NCBI RefSeq assembly: GCF_002213415.1
Contig: NZ_NJGU01000001.1
Span: 930,001 to 994,000 of the forward strand
Direction: 5' to 3'
DNA from: Herbaspirillum robiniae
GTDB lineage: Bacteria > Pseudomonadota > Gammaproteobacteria > Burkholderiales > Burkholderiaceae_D
Length of the DNA stretch: 64,000 bases
In this document: positions 54,828 through 64,000 of the stretch, in pieces
Layout: every line of letters begins with the position of its first letter
Position numbering within the stretch: position 1 is the first letter of the stretch
The notes under the pieces: model-generated
What the model saw: only the letters and a program-made list of their open reading frames with translations
The model's database searches: none
Told to the model about the DNA's origin: nothing
Made by a program: the position numbers and the translations under genes

Positions 54828-56264
54828 ATGTCCCAGTTTGCAAACCTGATCAACGGCGAATGGCTGCAAGGCGCCAGCGTCAACAAGAACCTCAACCCCT
54901 CCGACCTGTCGGATGTCATCGGCGAATACGCCCAGGCCGACGCCGCCCAGACCGAGATCGCCATCGCCGCCGCCCATGCCGCCTTCCCGGCCTGGAGCAC
55001 CGGCAGCATCCAGGCGCGCGCCGACGCGCTGGACAAGATCGGCACCGAGATCCTGGCGCGCCGCGAAGAGCTGGGCGCCCTGCTCTCGCGCGAAGAAGGC
55101 AAGACCCTGCCCGAAGGCATCGGCGAAGCCACCCGCGCCGGCAACATCTTCAAGTTCTTCGCCGCCGAGGCGCTGCGCATCCGCGGCGACAAGCTGGCCT
55201 CGGTGCGCCCCGGCATGGACGTGGAAATCACCCGCGAACCGCTGGGCGTGATCGGCATCATCGCGCCGTGGAATTTCCCGCTCGCCATCCCCGCCTGGAA
55301 GATCGCGCCGGCGCTGGCCTACGGCAACACCGTGGTGTTCAAGCCGGCGGAACTGGTGCCGGGCTCGGGCTGGGCCATCGCCGAAATCATCAGCCGCTCG
55401 GGTATCCCGGCCGGCGTGTTCAACCTGGTGATGGGCCGCGGCTCGGTGGTCGGCCAGCGCTTCATCGACGACCGCCGCGTGGCCGGCATCTCCTTCACCG
55501 GCTCGGTCGCCACCGGCAACCGCGTGGCGCAGGGCGCGATCGCGCGCATGGCCAAGTTCCAGCTGGAGATGGGCGGCAAGAACCCGATGGTGGTGCTGAA
55601 CGACGCCGACCTCGATGTGGCCGTGACCGCAGCGGTGCAAGGCGCCTTCTTCTCCACCGGCCAGCGCTGCACGGCGTCGAGCCGCCTGATCGTCGAGAAA
55701 GGCATCTACCCGCGCTTCATCGAAGCGGCGCGCGAGCAGCTGGCCAAGGTGCGCGTCGGCCACGCCCTGCAGAAGGAAACCCACATCGGCCCCGTGGTCG
55801 ACCAGTCGCAGCTGGACCAGGACATGTCCTATGTGGCCATCGGCCGCGACGAAGGCGCCAAGCTGGTGTCCGGCGGCGAACGCATCTCGCGCGAGACCGA
55901 CGGCTTCTTCATGGCCCCGGCGCTGTTTGCCGACGCCCACAACGACATGCGCATCTCGCGCGAGGAAATCTTCGGCCCGGTGGCCGCGGTGATCCCCGCC
56001 GACAACTACGAGCATGCGCTGCAGCTGGCCAACGACACCGAGTTCGGCCTGTCCTCCGGCATCTGCACCACCTCGCTGAAGTACGCCACGCACTTCAAGC
56101 GCCATGCGCAGGCCGGCATGGTGATGGTCAACACGGCCACCGCCGGCGTCGACTACCACGTGCCCTTCGGCGGTCGCAAGGGCTCCAGCTACGGCGCGCG
56201 CGAGCAAGGTACTTACGCGGCCGAGTTCTACACCACGGTGAAGACCTCGTACACGCAGGCCTGA
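54828..56264 (+). CDS. Alpha-ketoglutaric semialdehyde (2,5-dioxovalerate) dehydrogenase
   Basis: 478 residues, aldehyde dehydrogenase family. Catalytic C281 is in FFSTGQRCTAS and the general-base E247 in QLEMGGKNP; the NAD(P) loop FTGSVATGN is near 223. It oxidises alpha-ketoglutarate semialdehyde to alpha-ketoglutarate, the last step of the aldarate route, consistent with the kdgD gene upstream. A succinate-semialdehyde or other aldehyde preference cannot be excluded by eye. A terminator follows. Confidence 0.9.
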   Translation: MSQFANLINGEWLQGASVNKNLNPSDLSDVIGEYAQADAAQTEIAIAAAHAAFPAWSTGSIQARADALDKIGTEILARREELGALLSREEGKTLPEGIGEATRAGNIFKFFAAEALRIRGDKLASVRPGMDVEITREPLGVIGIIAPWNFPLAIPAWKIAPALAYGNTVVFKPAELVPGSGWAIAEIISRSGIPAGVFNLVMGRGSVVGQRFIDDRRVAGISFTGSVATGNRVAQGAIARMAKFQLEMGGKNPMVVLNDADLDVAVTAAVQGAFFSTGQRCTASSRLIVEKGIYPRFIEAAREQLAKVRVGHALQKETHIGPVVDQSQLDQDMSYVAIGRDEGAKLVSGGERISRETDGFFMAPALFADAHNDMRISREEIFGPVAAVIPADNYEHALQLANDTEFGLSSGICTTSLKYATHFKRHAQAGMVMVNTATAGVDYHVPFGGRKGSSYGAREQGTYAAEFYTTVKTSYTQA

Positions 56265-56326
56265 TGGATTCCGTTCGCCCGCGACCGGGCGAACGGGAGC
56301 CGCAGCCAGCGCGGGCGCGATGCCCG

Positions 56327-56360
56327 AAAAAAAACCTCCGTCAGCGACGGAGGTTTTTTT
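56327..56360. terminator. Bidirectional terminator
   Basis: AAAACCTCCGTC and GACGGAGGTTTT form a perfect 12-pair stem around AGC, with T/A runs on both strands. It ends the dehydrogenase gene (plus) and the chemoreceptor gene (minus), which face each other. Confidence 0.92.
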
Positions 56361-56384
56361 ATGGAAGCGCGCGCGGCAAGGGGA

Positions 56385-58142
56385 TCAGAATTCTTCCCAA
56401 TCCTGGCTGTCGTCCTTGGCGCGGCTGCTGCCGGCAGCCGGCTTGGCAGCGGCCGGGGTGGGCAGCTTGGGCGCGGCGGAAGCCGCTGCCGGCGCCGGTT
56501 TCGGTGCGACCGGTGCGGCGGCTGGCGCTGCCGCCGACGGCGCGCGCCTGGCCGCAGGCGCCGGGCGCGCAGCGGCGGCGGGCGCCGCGTGCGCGTCGAT
56601 CTTGAAGATGCTGACCGCGCCCACCAGGTTGGCCGCCTGCGACTGCAACGACTGCGCGGCGGCGGCGGCCTGCTCGACCAGCGCGGCGTTCTGCTGGGTC
56701 ACCTCGTCCATCTGCGTGATGGCCTGGTTGACCTGCTCGATGCCGGTGCTCTGTTCGCGACTGGCTTCGGCGATCTCGCCGACGATGTCGGTCACGCGCT
56801 GCACGCTGTCGACCACGTCGCTCATGGTCATGCCGGCCTGCTCCACCAGCTGGCTGCCGGCTTCCACCTTGGAGACGGAATTGTCGATCAGGGTCTTGAT
56901 CTCCTTGGCGGCGGCGGCCGAGCGCTGGGCCAGCGAACGCACCTCGGAGGCGACCACGGCAAAGCCGCGGCCCTGCTCGCCGGCGCGCGCCGCTTCGACG
57001 GCGGCATTGAGCGCAAGGATGTTGGTCTGGAAGGCGATGCCGTCGATCACGCTGATGATGTCGACGATCTTGCGCGAGGACTCATTGATGGCCTGCATGG
57101 TGTCGACCACCTGGGCCACCACCTCGCCGCCGCGGCTGGCGGTGGACGAGGCCGAATGCGCCAGCTGGTTGGCCTGCATCGCATTCTCGGCGTTCTGGCG
57201 CACGGTGCCGGTCAGCTCTTCCATCGAAGCCGCGGTCTCTTCCAGCGAGCTGGCCTGCTGCTCGGTGCGCGAGGACAGGTCCAGGTTGCCGGCGGCGATT
57301 TCCTTGGCGCTGGTATCGATGCTCTCCGAACTGCCGCGCACGCGCGACACCGTATTGAGCAGGCTTTGCTGCATGCTGCGAATGGCGCCGAACAAACGGC
57401 CGATCTCGTTGGTGCTCTCGACTTCCACCTTGGCGGTCAGGTCGCCGTTGGCCACCTGGTCAAGCAGCGCCACCGCGCGGTTGAGCGGGGTCAGCACGAT
57501 ATTGCGCAGCAGGAAATGCACCGCCAGCACCAGGATCAGCGCGCCGATCAGGCCGGCCACCACCAGCCAGACCACCATGCTGTATTCGCGGGCGCGTTCG
57601 TCGGCGACCTTGTCGCTGAGCTCCATGGCGCGTTTCTGGTACTTTTCCAGCGCGACCGAAAAGCGCGTGCCGCTGGGGCTGATCTGCTTGGTGTTGAGGA
57701 CCGAATAGGCGACCATGTCGCCGGCCCTGAGCAACACGTCGGCCTGCTTCAGGTTGTCGTTGAGGATCTTGGCCGACTCGATCAGCTCGGTCTTGATCGC
57801 CGGATCCTGTCCCTCCAGGTCGGGCAGCCTGGCGAAGTCGTCGACGAACTTCAGGCCGCGCTCATAGCTTGCCTGGGCGCTCTTGTAAGCCGCCTCGGCC
57901 ACCGCCTGGTCGCCCTTCTCCATCGCCGTCGCATAGACGCGGGTCTGCGCCGCGCGGGTGCGCGTGGTGTCCTTGTAGGCGTCGTTGATCACCAGCGTGC
58001 GCTGGGCCAGCTGATGGACGTACTCGGTAGCCTGGTTGGCCCGGCCCAGGGCAAAGATGCCGACGCCGGCGCCGACCACGATCATGCATGAAAACAGCGC
58101 AAGCGCGCTCATCAGGCTGAAGCGAACCGTCAGATTTCGCAT
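56385..58142 (-). CDS. Methyl-accepting chemotaxis protein with C-terminal tether
   Basis: 585 residues from the ATG at MRNLTVRFSLMSALALFS; an in-frame extension upstream is not MCP-like. A first helix at 8-32, a periplasmic four-helix-bundle-type sensor of about 150 residues (TEYVHQLAQRTLVINDAY), a second helix near 195-215, HAMP, and the signalling domain with [22 protein letters not shown]. An Ala/Pro-rich linker ends in DSQDWEEF, a plausible CheR/CheB-binding pentapeptide. It lies inside the aldarate cluster and may sense an aldarate; that is inference. The 295-base gap upstream (58143-58437) shows no gene, only a GC-rich palindrome near 58400. Confidence 0.92.
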   Translation of the reverse strand: MRNLTVRFSLMSALALFSCMIVVGAGVGIFALGRANQATEYVHQLAQRTLVINDAYKDTTRTRAAQTRVYATAMEKGDQAVAEAAYKSAQASYERGLKFVDDFARLPDLEGQDPAIKTELIESAKILNDNLKQADVLLRAGDMVAYSVLNTKQISPSGTRFSVALEKYQKRAMELSDKVADERAREYSMVVWLVVAGLIGALILVLAVHFLLRNIVLTPLNRAVALLDQVANGDLTAKVEVESTNEIGRLFGAIRSMQQSLLNTVSRVRGSSESIDTSAKEIAAGNLDLSSRTEQQASSLEETAASMEELTGTVRQNAENAMQANQLAHSASSTASRGGEVVAQVVDTMQAINESSRKIVDIISVIDGIAFQTNILALNAAVEAARAGEQGRGFAVVASEVRSLAQRSAAAAKEIKTLIDNSVSKVEAGSQLVEQAGMTMSDVVDSVQRVTDIVGEIAEASREQSTGIEQVNQAITQMDEVTQQNAALVEQAAAAAQSLQSQAANLVGAVSIFKIDAHAAPAAAARPAPAARRAPSAAAPAAAPVAPKPAPAAASAAPKLPTPAAAKPAAGSSRAKDDSQDWEEF

Positions 58143-58437
58143 TCCCTCTCTCCGCTTAAATTTCTTACAACAAAAATGACAATGGAAAAAACGTTGCCGC
58201 AGAAGATACAGCAAGAAGCTCCCCGCCCAAGGTGCCAGCAAATCGGCGAAAACGGCCTTATTTCCCCGTTAGGCCGCTGGGGACGAACTTTCCCCGTGTC
58301 GATTTTGCAATGGGAACGCGCCGCCCGGCCTGTTCTGGATCAAGCGGCGAGCAGATAGCCGCAGCCCCGGGCGCAAGAGTTTCCCGCATGACATCATCGG
58401 GCGGCGCGCGCCGCCCGCTGCCCGCCCTTCAAGGCCA

Positions 58438-59538
58438 TCAAGGCAGGTCGATGATCTCGACCCAGTTGGGATTGCGGCCCAGCGTGTAGCGGAACAGGGG
58501 CTTGAGCGCCCCGCTGTCGCGGTCGATGGCATAGCTGGTCAGGCCGGCTTTTTGGCCGACTGCCAGCAGGAAACGGCCCTGCGGGTCGATGTTGAAACCG
58601 CGTGGCTGGGTTTCGGTGGGAATGTTGAGCACGCGCGTGAGCTTGCCGCCGCCGGCATCGACGCGATAGCCGGACAGCGTGTTGGAGGTGCGTTCGCTGG
58701 CGTACAGGAAGCGGCCGTCCGGCGTCAGGTGCAGGTCGGCGGTGGCCAGCTGCTCGCTGCTCTTGAAACCGTCCGGCAGCGCCGAGTCGGTGGCCTGCAG
58801 CTTCAGCGTGCCGGCGCCGGCGTCATAGGCGTAGGTGTTGACGGTGCCGTCGAGCTCGTTGGTGGAATAGACGAAGCGGCGGTCATTGGAAAACACGAAA
58901 TGGCGCGGACCGGCGCCGGCCCTGGTGGCCACCGAGGGCGGCTCGTTGGGCTCGACCTTGCCGCCGGCGGCATCGAAGCGGAACTGCAGGATCACGTCGC
59001 TGCCCAGGTTGGAGGCGAACAGGAAGCGGTTGTCCGGCGAGACCTGGGCCGAATGCGCGTTCTTGCCGGTCGGGATCACCGCCAGCGCGGGCGCCTGCAC
59101 GGTGCCGTCGGCGCCGATGGCGTTGACCGAGATGCGGTGGCCGGTGTACGAGGCACCGAACAGGAAGCGGCCGCTCTTGTCGGTGGCGATGTTGGCCATG
59201 TTGTCGGCCAGCGGCGCCTTGGACAGCTCCTTGAGCTTGCCGCTGCTCTGGTCGATCGCGTAACTCACCACCGAGTACGGCTGGCCGCGCAGCGAGGCGT
59301 ACAGGAACTTGTGGTCGGGGCTCAGCGCCAGCGGCATCACGGTGCTGCCGGTATCGACCTTGTCGACCAGGTTGACGCTGCCGTCGGCGTTGAGCTGCAG
59401 CACGTAGATGTCCTGGCTGTCGGCGTTGGAGACGTAGGCGATGGTGGCCGCGCCGGCCTGGGCGGCCGCCAGCGTCAGCGCGGATGCGGCGGCCAGGGTG
59501 GCGATGCGGGATACTGCGGATGTCTTGTGGTCGGTCAT
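58438..59538 (-). CDS. Exported lactonase-type beta-propeller protein
   Basis: 366 residues from the ATG at MTDHKTSAVSRIATLAAASA, with AAGGAG upstream. A signal peptide is cut near QAGAA, and then come seven-bladed-propeller repeats (ISVNAIGADGT, SNLGSDVILQFRFD, STNELDGTVNTYAYD) typical of the lactonase family of YbhE/6-phosphogluconolactonase. A periplasmic location rules out a normal pentose-phosphate role; opening of aldarolactones outside the cytoplasm is the obvious guess from its neighbours. It is downstream of garD on the same strand by 135 bases. Confidence 0.8.
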   Translation of the reverse strand: MTDHKTSAVSRIATLAAASALTLAAAQAGAATIAYVSNADSQDIYVLQLNADGSVNLVDKVDTGSTVMPLALSPDHKFLYASLRGQPYSVVSYAIDQSSGKLKELSKAPLADNMANIATDKSGRFLFGASYTGHRISVNAIGADGTVQAPALAVIPTGKNAHSAQVSPDNRFLFASNLGSDVILQFRFDAAGGKVEPNEPPSVATRAGAGPRHFVFSNDRRFVYSTNELDGTVNTYAYDAGAGTLKLQATDSALPDGFKSSEQLATADLHLTPDGRFLYASERTSNTLSGYRVDAGGGKLTRVLNIPTETQPRGFNIDPQGRFLLAVGQKAGLTSYAIDRDSGALKPLFRYTLGRNPNWVEIIDLP

Positions 59539-59673
59539 TGGCGTCTCCTTGCGGATGATTGTTGTTGGTGCGAGCCCTCCCGCCCATCCCCGATGGGCAG
59601 GCACGAGGCCCGTTGTGCTGCCTTGCTGCGGAAAGAAAAAAGGGATCCGCGAGCGAATCCCTGGGGGAGTGAA

Positions 59674-61254
59674 TCAGGTCACCGGCGCCGGGTTGAACAA
59701 GGTCAGCGCGTTGTGCAGCTTCCATTGTTCGGCCCAGGTCTTCTTGCGGCCGCTGGCCACGTCCAGCATCAGCTGGAACAGCTCCCAGCCGACGTCTTCG
59801 ATGGTGGCTTCGCCGCTGGCGATGCGGCCGGCGTTCACGTCCATCAGGTCATGCCAGCGCCGCGCCAGGTCGTTGCGGGTGGCGACCTTGATCACCGGCA
59901 CCGCCGCCAGCCCATAAGGCGTGCCGCGGCCGGTAGTGAAGATGTGCAGGTTCATGCCGGCGGCCAGCTGCAGCGTGCCGCAGATGAAGTCCGAGGCCGG
60001 CGTGGCGGCGTAGATCAGGCCCTTCTGCTGCAGCTTGTCGCCCGGCGCCAGCACGCCGGAGATCGGGCTGCTGCCCGACTTGACGATGGAGCCCATGGCC
60101 TTCTCGACGATGTTGGCCAGGCCGCCCTTCTTGTTGCCGGGGGTGGTGTTGGCGCTGCGGTCGACGCCGCCCTGCTTCAGGTAATTGTCGTACCAGTCCA
60201 TCTCGCGGATCATGGCCTGCGCCACTTCCTCGTTGACCGCGCGCGAAGTCAGCTGGTCGATGCCGTCGCGCACTTCGGTCACTTCCGAGAACATCACCGA
60301 GGCACCGGCGCGCACCAGCAGGTCGGTGGCGAAACCGACGGCCGGGTTGGCGGTCACGCCGGAGAAGGCATCGCTGCCGCCGCACTGCACGCCGACCACC
60401 AGGTCCGAGGCCGGGCAGGTTTCGCGGCGGCGCTTGTTCAGTTCGGTCAGGCGCGCCTCGGCCATCTGCAGGATGGAGTCGATCATGGAGTTGAAGCCGA
60501 CGTGCTCGGCATCCTGCAGGCACACCACATAAGGCTCGCCGGCCTTGTGGATGGGGATCATGTTTTCCGGCAGCAGGCGGTTGGGCTGCAGCTTTTCGCA
60601 GCCCAGGCTGACCACCATGGCCTGGCCGCCAAAATTCGGATTGAGGCTGATGTTGCGCAGCGTGCGGATCGGGATGCCGGCATTGGGCGCGTCGATCGCC
60701 ACGCCGCAGCCGTAGGTGTGTTCCAGCGCCACCACGTCTTCCACGTTGGGATATTTCGGCAGCAGCTCGGCGCGGATGCGCTTGACCGCATGCTCGACCA
60801 CACCGGCCACGCACTGCACGGTGGTGGTGATGGCCAGCAGGTTGCGCGTGCCGACCGAACCGTCGGCATTGCGATAACCTTCGAAGGTATAGCCTTCCAG
60901 CGGCGGCTGCGGCGCCGGCTTCTTGGTGGCGATGGGCAGGTTGTCCAGCTCGCGCGCCGGCGGCATCTGCACCAGCGACTCCTCGATCCAGCTGCCCTTG
61001 GGAATGTCGCGCACGGCGTAGCCGATGGCGACGTCGTAGCGCACGATGGGCTCGCCCTGCTTCAGGTCGCGCAGCGCGATCTTGTGGCCTTGCGGCACGC
61101 GGTCGACCAGGGTCAGGCCGTCGGGGAACACGGTGCCGGCCGGCAGGCCGCCGTCGTTGACGACGATGGCCACGTTGTCCGTGTCGTTCATCATGATGTA
61201 GCGCGGGGTGGATGCCTGGCTGGCGGCGGCGCTGGCGATGGTGTCGGTGCTCAT
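59674..61254 (-). CDS. garD: Galactarate dehydratase (UxaA/GarD family)
   Basis: 526 residues from the ATG at [15 protein letters not shown], close to the 523 of E. coli GarD; a GTG at 61284 and an ATG at 61266 are alternatives. The N-terminal SAF-like domain ([21 protein letters not shown]) and the C-terminal dehydratase part with [31 protein letters not shown] and [19 protein letters not shown] follow family order. It dehydrates galactarate (possibly glucarate/altronate) to 5-dehydro-4-deoxyglucarate, which KdgD uses. The gene follows the transporter gene by about 80 bases on the same strand. Confidence 0.9.
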   Translation of the reverse strand: MSTDTIASAAASQASTPRYIMMNDTDNVAIVVNDGGLPAGTVFPDGLTLVDRVPQGHKIALRDLKQGEPIVRYDVAIGYAVRDIPKGSWIEESLVQMPPARELDNLPIATKKPAPQPPLEGYTFEGYRNADGSVGTRNLLAITTTVQCVAGVVEHAVKRIRAELLPKYPNVEDVVALEHTYGCGVAIDAPNAGIPIRTLRNISLNPNFGGQAMVVSLGCEKLQPNRLLPENMIPIHKAGEPYVVCLQDAEHVGFNSMIDSILQMAEARLTELNKRRRETCPASDLVVGVQCGGSDAFSGVTANPAVGFATDLLVRAGASVMFSEVTEVRDGIDQLTSRAVNEEVAQAMIREMDWYDNYLKQGGVDRSANTTPGNKKGGLANIVEKAMGSIVKSGSSPISGVLAPGDKLQQKGLIYAATPASDFICGTLQLAAGMNLHIFTTGRGTPYGLAAVPVIKVATRNDLARRWHDLMDVNAGRIASGEATIEDVGWELFQLMLDVASGRKKTWAEQWKLHNALTLFNPAPVT

Positions 61255-61333
61255 GCTGTTTCCCATTACGGCTGTATGCTTCACAAAACGAAATTGGCGG
61301 CCCGCCTTCGCTGCGGACCGCCGGTACTCCGGA

Positions 61334-62680
61334 TCAGGCGTCCTTCAGTTCGACGCGCTTGATTTCCTTGACGATGACAAGATAGCTGATCACGGTGATC
61401 AGCGCATTGACGCCGACGAACACCAGGGCGCCGGCGAAGGAACCGGTCTCCTTGACGATGTAGCCGATCACGATCGGGGTGGTGATGCCGGCGACGTTGC
61501 CGAACATGTTGAACAGGCCGCCCGAGAGGCCGACGATCTGCTTGGGCGCGGTGTCGGCCACCACGGCCCAGCCCAGCGCGCCCACGCCCTTGCCGAAGAA
61601 GGCCAGCGCCATGATCGCCACCACCATCCACTGCGCGTCGACGTAGTTGCACAGGATCATGGTCATCGACAGCAGCATGCCGCCGACGATGGGGATCTTG
61701 CGCGCCCAGGTCACCGACACGCCGCGCTTGATCAGGCGGTCCGAGATGATGCCGCCGACCACGCCGCCGATGAAGCCGCACACCGCCGGAATCGAGGCCA
61801 CGAAGCCCGCCTTCAGGATCGACATGCCGCGCTCCTGCACCAGGTACACCGGGAACCAGGTCAGGAAGAAATAGGTGATCACGTTGATGCAGTACTGGCC
61901 GATGTACACGCCCAGCAGCATGCGGTTGGACAGCAGCTGCTTGATGTAACCCTTGCCTTTGGTCGAGGCCGGCGCCGCCGCCTTGCGGTTGTCCATGTCG
62001 ACCAGGCCGCCGCCCTCCTCGATATGCGCCAGCTCGGCCTTGTTGATCATCGGGTGATCCTTGGGGCTGTAAATGATCCTGCCCCAGATCAGCGCCAGCA
62101 CGATACCCACCGCGCCCATCACGGTAAACACATGGTGCCAGCTGTAGGTGTGCACGATCCAGGCCATCAGCGGCGTGAACAGCACAGCCGCGAAGTATTG
62201 CGCCGAGTTGAAGATGGCCGAGGCGGTGCCGCGTTCCTTGGTCGGGAACCAGGCCGCGACGATGCGGCCGTTGGCCGGGAAGGACGGCGCTTCGGCCAGG
62301 CCTACCATGAAGCGCAGCAGGAACAGGCAGACCACGGCGGCAGCCGTGCTCATCCAGGTCACGCCGGCCTGCAGGATGGTGAAGAAGGACCACAGGCCGA
62401 TGCTCCACATGTAGATCTTCTTGGAGCCGAAGCGGTCAAGCAGCCAGCCGCCCGGCAATTGCGCCAGCACGTAGGCCCAGCTGAAGGCCGAGAAGATGTA
62501 GCCCATGGTGACCGGGTCCAGGCTCAGCTCGGTCTTCATCGCCGAGCCGGCGATGGAGAGCGTGGCGCGGTCGGCATAGTTCACCGTCGTCACGATGAAC
62601 AGCATGAACAGAATCAGGTAACGGACGTGGCTGGGTTTCACCGCGCCTGCGGCAGCCGACGTGATATTGCTTTGTGTCAA
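61334..62680 (-). CDS. ACS-family MFS transporter for glucarate/galactarate
   Basis: 448 residues, 12 membrane helices expected. [21 protein letters not shown] and [13 protein letters not shown] are the GudP/GarP-type anion:cation symporter marks; PPTK-type loops and the [20 protein letters not shown] helix fit. It probably imports galactarate or glucarate with protons. It is first in a minus-strand operon with garD and the lactonase gene, behind the operator-like palindrome at 62847-62861. Confidence 0.9.
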   Translation of the reverse strand: MTQSNITSAAAGAVKPSHVRYLILFMLFIVTTVNYADRATLSIAGSAMKTELSLDPVTMGYIFSAFSWAYVLAQLPGGWLLDRFGSKKIYMWSIGLWSFFTILQAGVTWMSTAAAVVCLFLLRFMVGLAEAPSFPANGRIVAAWFPTKERGTASAIFNSAQYFAAVLFTPLMAWIVHTYSWHHVFTVMGAVGIVLALIWGRIIYSPKDHPMINKAELAHIEEGGGLVDMDNRKAAAPASTKGKGYIKQLLSNRMLLGVYIGQYCINVITYFFLTWFPVYLVQERGMSILKAGFVASIPAVCGFIGGVVGGIISDRLIKRGVSVTWARKIPIVGGMLLSMTMILCNYVDAQWMVVAIMALAFFGKGVGALGWAVVADTAPKQIVGLSGGLFNMFGNVAGITTPIVIGYIVKETGSFAGALVFVGVNALITVISYLVIVKEIKRVELKDA

Positions 62681-62846
62681 TTCTTTCTCCAGATCTCGAC
62701 TCGCCGTCGGGCAACCTGTACACCAGACCGGATGCGCCCGCCGGATGCCGACAGCGCGGCAAGGGTAACGCAGGGAACTGACCGGGAATGGAGTGGGTGT
62801 CTCTTAGCGTATTGTTTTTAGTGATTGAATATTAATTGTTATAAGA

Positions 62847-62861
62847 CATCGTACAACGATG
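62847..62861 (-). promoter_or_regulatory. Operator-like palindrome upstream of the transporter-garD operon
   Basis: CATCGT-ACA-ACGATG is a perfect inverted repeat. On minus GTTGTACGATG matches the kdgD upstream element, and CT-ATA follows in both. TTGTAC lies 17 bases before AATATT, so it may overlap the -35 element. It is a candidate site for the FadR-type regulator at 52812. Confidence 0.65.
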
Positions 62862-63153
62862 AGGGGAAGTATAACAGGAGTAAAAGCTTTGGCAATAGGC
62901 GAATCGGACCGCCGCGAAAGAAAGCCCGAAAATCGCCTGCCGCCCTTTCCTGTCGCGGCTTATAGCCTGCCTGACGGCAAGCCTCCGGCGATCCCGGGGA
63001 GGCCGCCCCAGCCCTGCCCCGGGCTGTTGCGACGGCGATGAAACACGGCGCCTCGGACTCGCAAGTCACCCGAGTTGTATGACATGACCTGTGATCATGA
63101 GCTGCCCGCGTCCAAGGGGCGGACAATCGGGCCGGCCATTCCGCACGCCCAAT

Positions 63154-63183
63154 AAAAAAGGGGAAAGGCATCCGCCCTTCCCC
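63154..63183 (-). terminator. Terminator of the partial transporter gene
   Basis: On minus GGGGAAGGGC, GGAT and GCCTTTCCCC (one mismatch) form a stem followed by TTTTTTATT. Confidence 0.8.
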
Positions 63184-63242
63184 AACCAAGCGTCGCGACC
63201 ACAAGTGTCGCGACCCAGTATGCAATTGCGCTGCGCGCGTGC

Positions 63243-64000
63243 TCAGCCGTGCGCGTACTCCTTCTTCTCCAGCGGCGCCGCATCCGCATGCTCGATGTCG
63301 CGGTCCGGGCGCATGGCCAGCGTGGACAGCGCGCCGATCAGCAGGAACACGCCCGATCCCACGAACGGCAGGCTCCAGTTGCCCCACAGGTCGACGACCG
63401 CGCCGAACACCAGCGGCGAGATGATGGTGGCCAGCGCCGCGCCGGTATTCAACATGCCGCTGGCGGTGCCGGCGAACTTGGGCGCCACGTCCATGGGCAC
63501 CGCCCAGATCGGGCCGATGGTCAGCTCCAGCATGAAGAACGCGCCCGACAGGCACCACACCACGACGTTGACGTCATTGCTGGTCATCACCGGGATCAGG
63601 AAGCAGAAGGTGCCCAGCAGGCTGGCTGCGATCACGCCCTGGCGCGCCAGGCGCAGGTTGCCGGTGCGCTTCAACACGCGATCGCTGATCAGGCCGCCGG
63701 TGACGTCGCCCACCACGCCGGCAAAGAACACGCCGGAGGCGAAGATGGCGGACTTCTTCAGGTCCAGGTGATAGGCGTTCATGAAGAAGATCGGCACCCA
63801 GCTGAAGAACAGCGTGTTGGTCCACACCTGGCAGAAGTAGACGAAGATGGTCGGCGACATGCGGCGCAAGATCTTCTTCCAGGGCGTGGCGTCGGCGCCG
63901 CCGGCGGCCGCCTTGGCATGCTCGGGCAGGCGGGCCAGTTCAGCCTCGTTGATGCTGCGGTGCTCGCGCGGGTTGTCCTTGTAATAGGCGGCCCAGATCA
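63243..64000 (-). CDS. ACS-family MFS transporter, C-terminal part (cut by window edge)
   Basis: About 252 codons are present, and the frame is open to base 64000. From the edge the protein reads AAYYKDNPREHRSINEAELA (the central loop), then RRMSPTIFVYFCQVWTNTLFFSWVPIFFMN and later helices with GLISDRVLKRTGNLRLAR. It resembles the GudP/ExuT group of sugar-acid transporters, so it could serve a related acid. It ends EKKEYAHG. Its relation to the aldarate operon is only by neighbourhood. Confidence 0.85.
   Translation of the reverse strand, partial: IWAAYYKDNPREHRSINEAELARLPEHAKAAAGGADATPWKKILRRMSPTIFVYFCQVWTNTLFFSWVPIFFMNAYHLDLKKSAIFASGVFFAGVVGDVTGGLISDRVLKRTGNLRLARQGVIAASLLGTFCFLIPVMTSNDVNVVVWCLSGAFFMLELTIGPIWAVPMDVAPKFAGTASGMLNTGAALATIISPLVFGAVVDLWGNWSLPFVGSGVFLLIGALSTLAMRPDRDIEHADAAPLEKKEYAHG

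Larger units (their letters stand above)
62681..63242. other. Intergenic region between two transporter genes
   Basis: 562 bases. It holds the transporter promoter at its left end (AT-rich, 62780-62870), the operator palindrome and a terminator for the partial upstream transporter gene at its right end. An apparent minus-strand reading frame across it is a non-coding shadow. Nothing else recognisable. Confidence 0.55.

Noticed and set aside
58552-61362. 936-codon plus frame opposite the lactonase and garD genes
   Set aside because: Continuous antisense frame caused by high GC3; both minus genes are clearly recognisable.
62839-63558. 239-codon minus frame across the transporter intergenic region
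   Set aside because: Runs through a terminator and promoter and out of frame with the real transporter gene.

Overview
The window looks like an ordinary high-GC chromosomal segment of a betaproteobacterium, most likely Oxalobacteraceae and Herbaspirillum-like. This rests on gene order and protein character: a cysB/cysI-DUF934-cysHDN block, glnA-ntrBC with a sigma-54 promoter, an iscRSUA-hscBA-fdx-iscX cluster, propionate genes, and PEP-CTERM proteins. The species call is inference. I saw no rRNA, tRNA, CRISPR array, insertion sequence, integrase or phage gene.

Layout. 1-9955: start of a ClC channel, then CysB divergent from a sulfur-assimilation operon (TauE/SafE permease, sulfite reductase, DUF934, APS reductase, sulfate adenylyltransferase CysDN, CobA), followed by CsaA, a VTT membrane protein and a CbiX-like chelatase. 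CobA and CbiX point to siroheme supply for the sulfite reductase. 9974-16232: lptFG divergent from pepA, an exported hydrolase and an Old Yellow Enzyme reductase. 16391-19145: an OmpV/MipA-type porin-like protein and two tandem paralogous PEP-CTERM proteins separated by a 536-base, partly AT-rich, palindrome-containing gap. 19244-21252: small genes, xthA and a GNAT acetyltransferase. 21368-29858: propionate/2-methylcitrate genes (prpE, a lipoprotein, prpC, prpB on minus; the activator gene prpR on plus) and an MHS transporter. 30021-34951: ntrC, ntrB, a small secreted protein and glnA, with sigma-54 and NtrC-like sites upstream. 35384-43541: rhodanese, a truncated response-regulator/Hpt remnant, a chaperone-usher locus without a recognisable pilin gene, and a DUF1800-DUF1501 pair. 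43608-52592: a chemoreceptor and the iron-sulfur cluster assembly operon, which carries an inserted LysE-type exporter gene and two IscR-like sites upstream. 52812-64000: aldarate (glucarate/galactarate) catabolism: FadR-type regulator, KdgD, alpha-ketoglutarate semialdehyde dehydrogenase, a chemoreceptor, an exported lactonase, GarD, an ACS-family transporter, and a second partial transporter.

How the parts work together. Sulfate is activated by CysDN and reduced by CysH and CysI using siroheme made with CobA. The aldarate cluster would take up galactarate or glucarate, dehydrate it (GarD), convert 5-dehydro-4-deoxyglucarate to alpha-ketoglutarate semialdehyde (KdgD) and oxidise that to alpha-ketoglutarate. 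The kdgD and transporter promoters share a sequence motif, which suggests co-regulation by the FadR-type protein. The most unusual features are the broken sensor-kinase end abutting the pilin-less chaperone-usher genes, the PEP-CTERM pair with extended C-termini and palindromic upstream DNA, and the exporter gene within the isc operon. I found no clearly new multi-gene system; the PEP-CTERM pair and the DUF1800-DUF1501 pair are the closest to uncharacterised biology.
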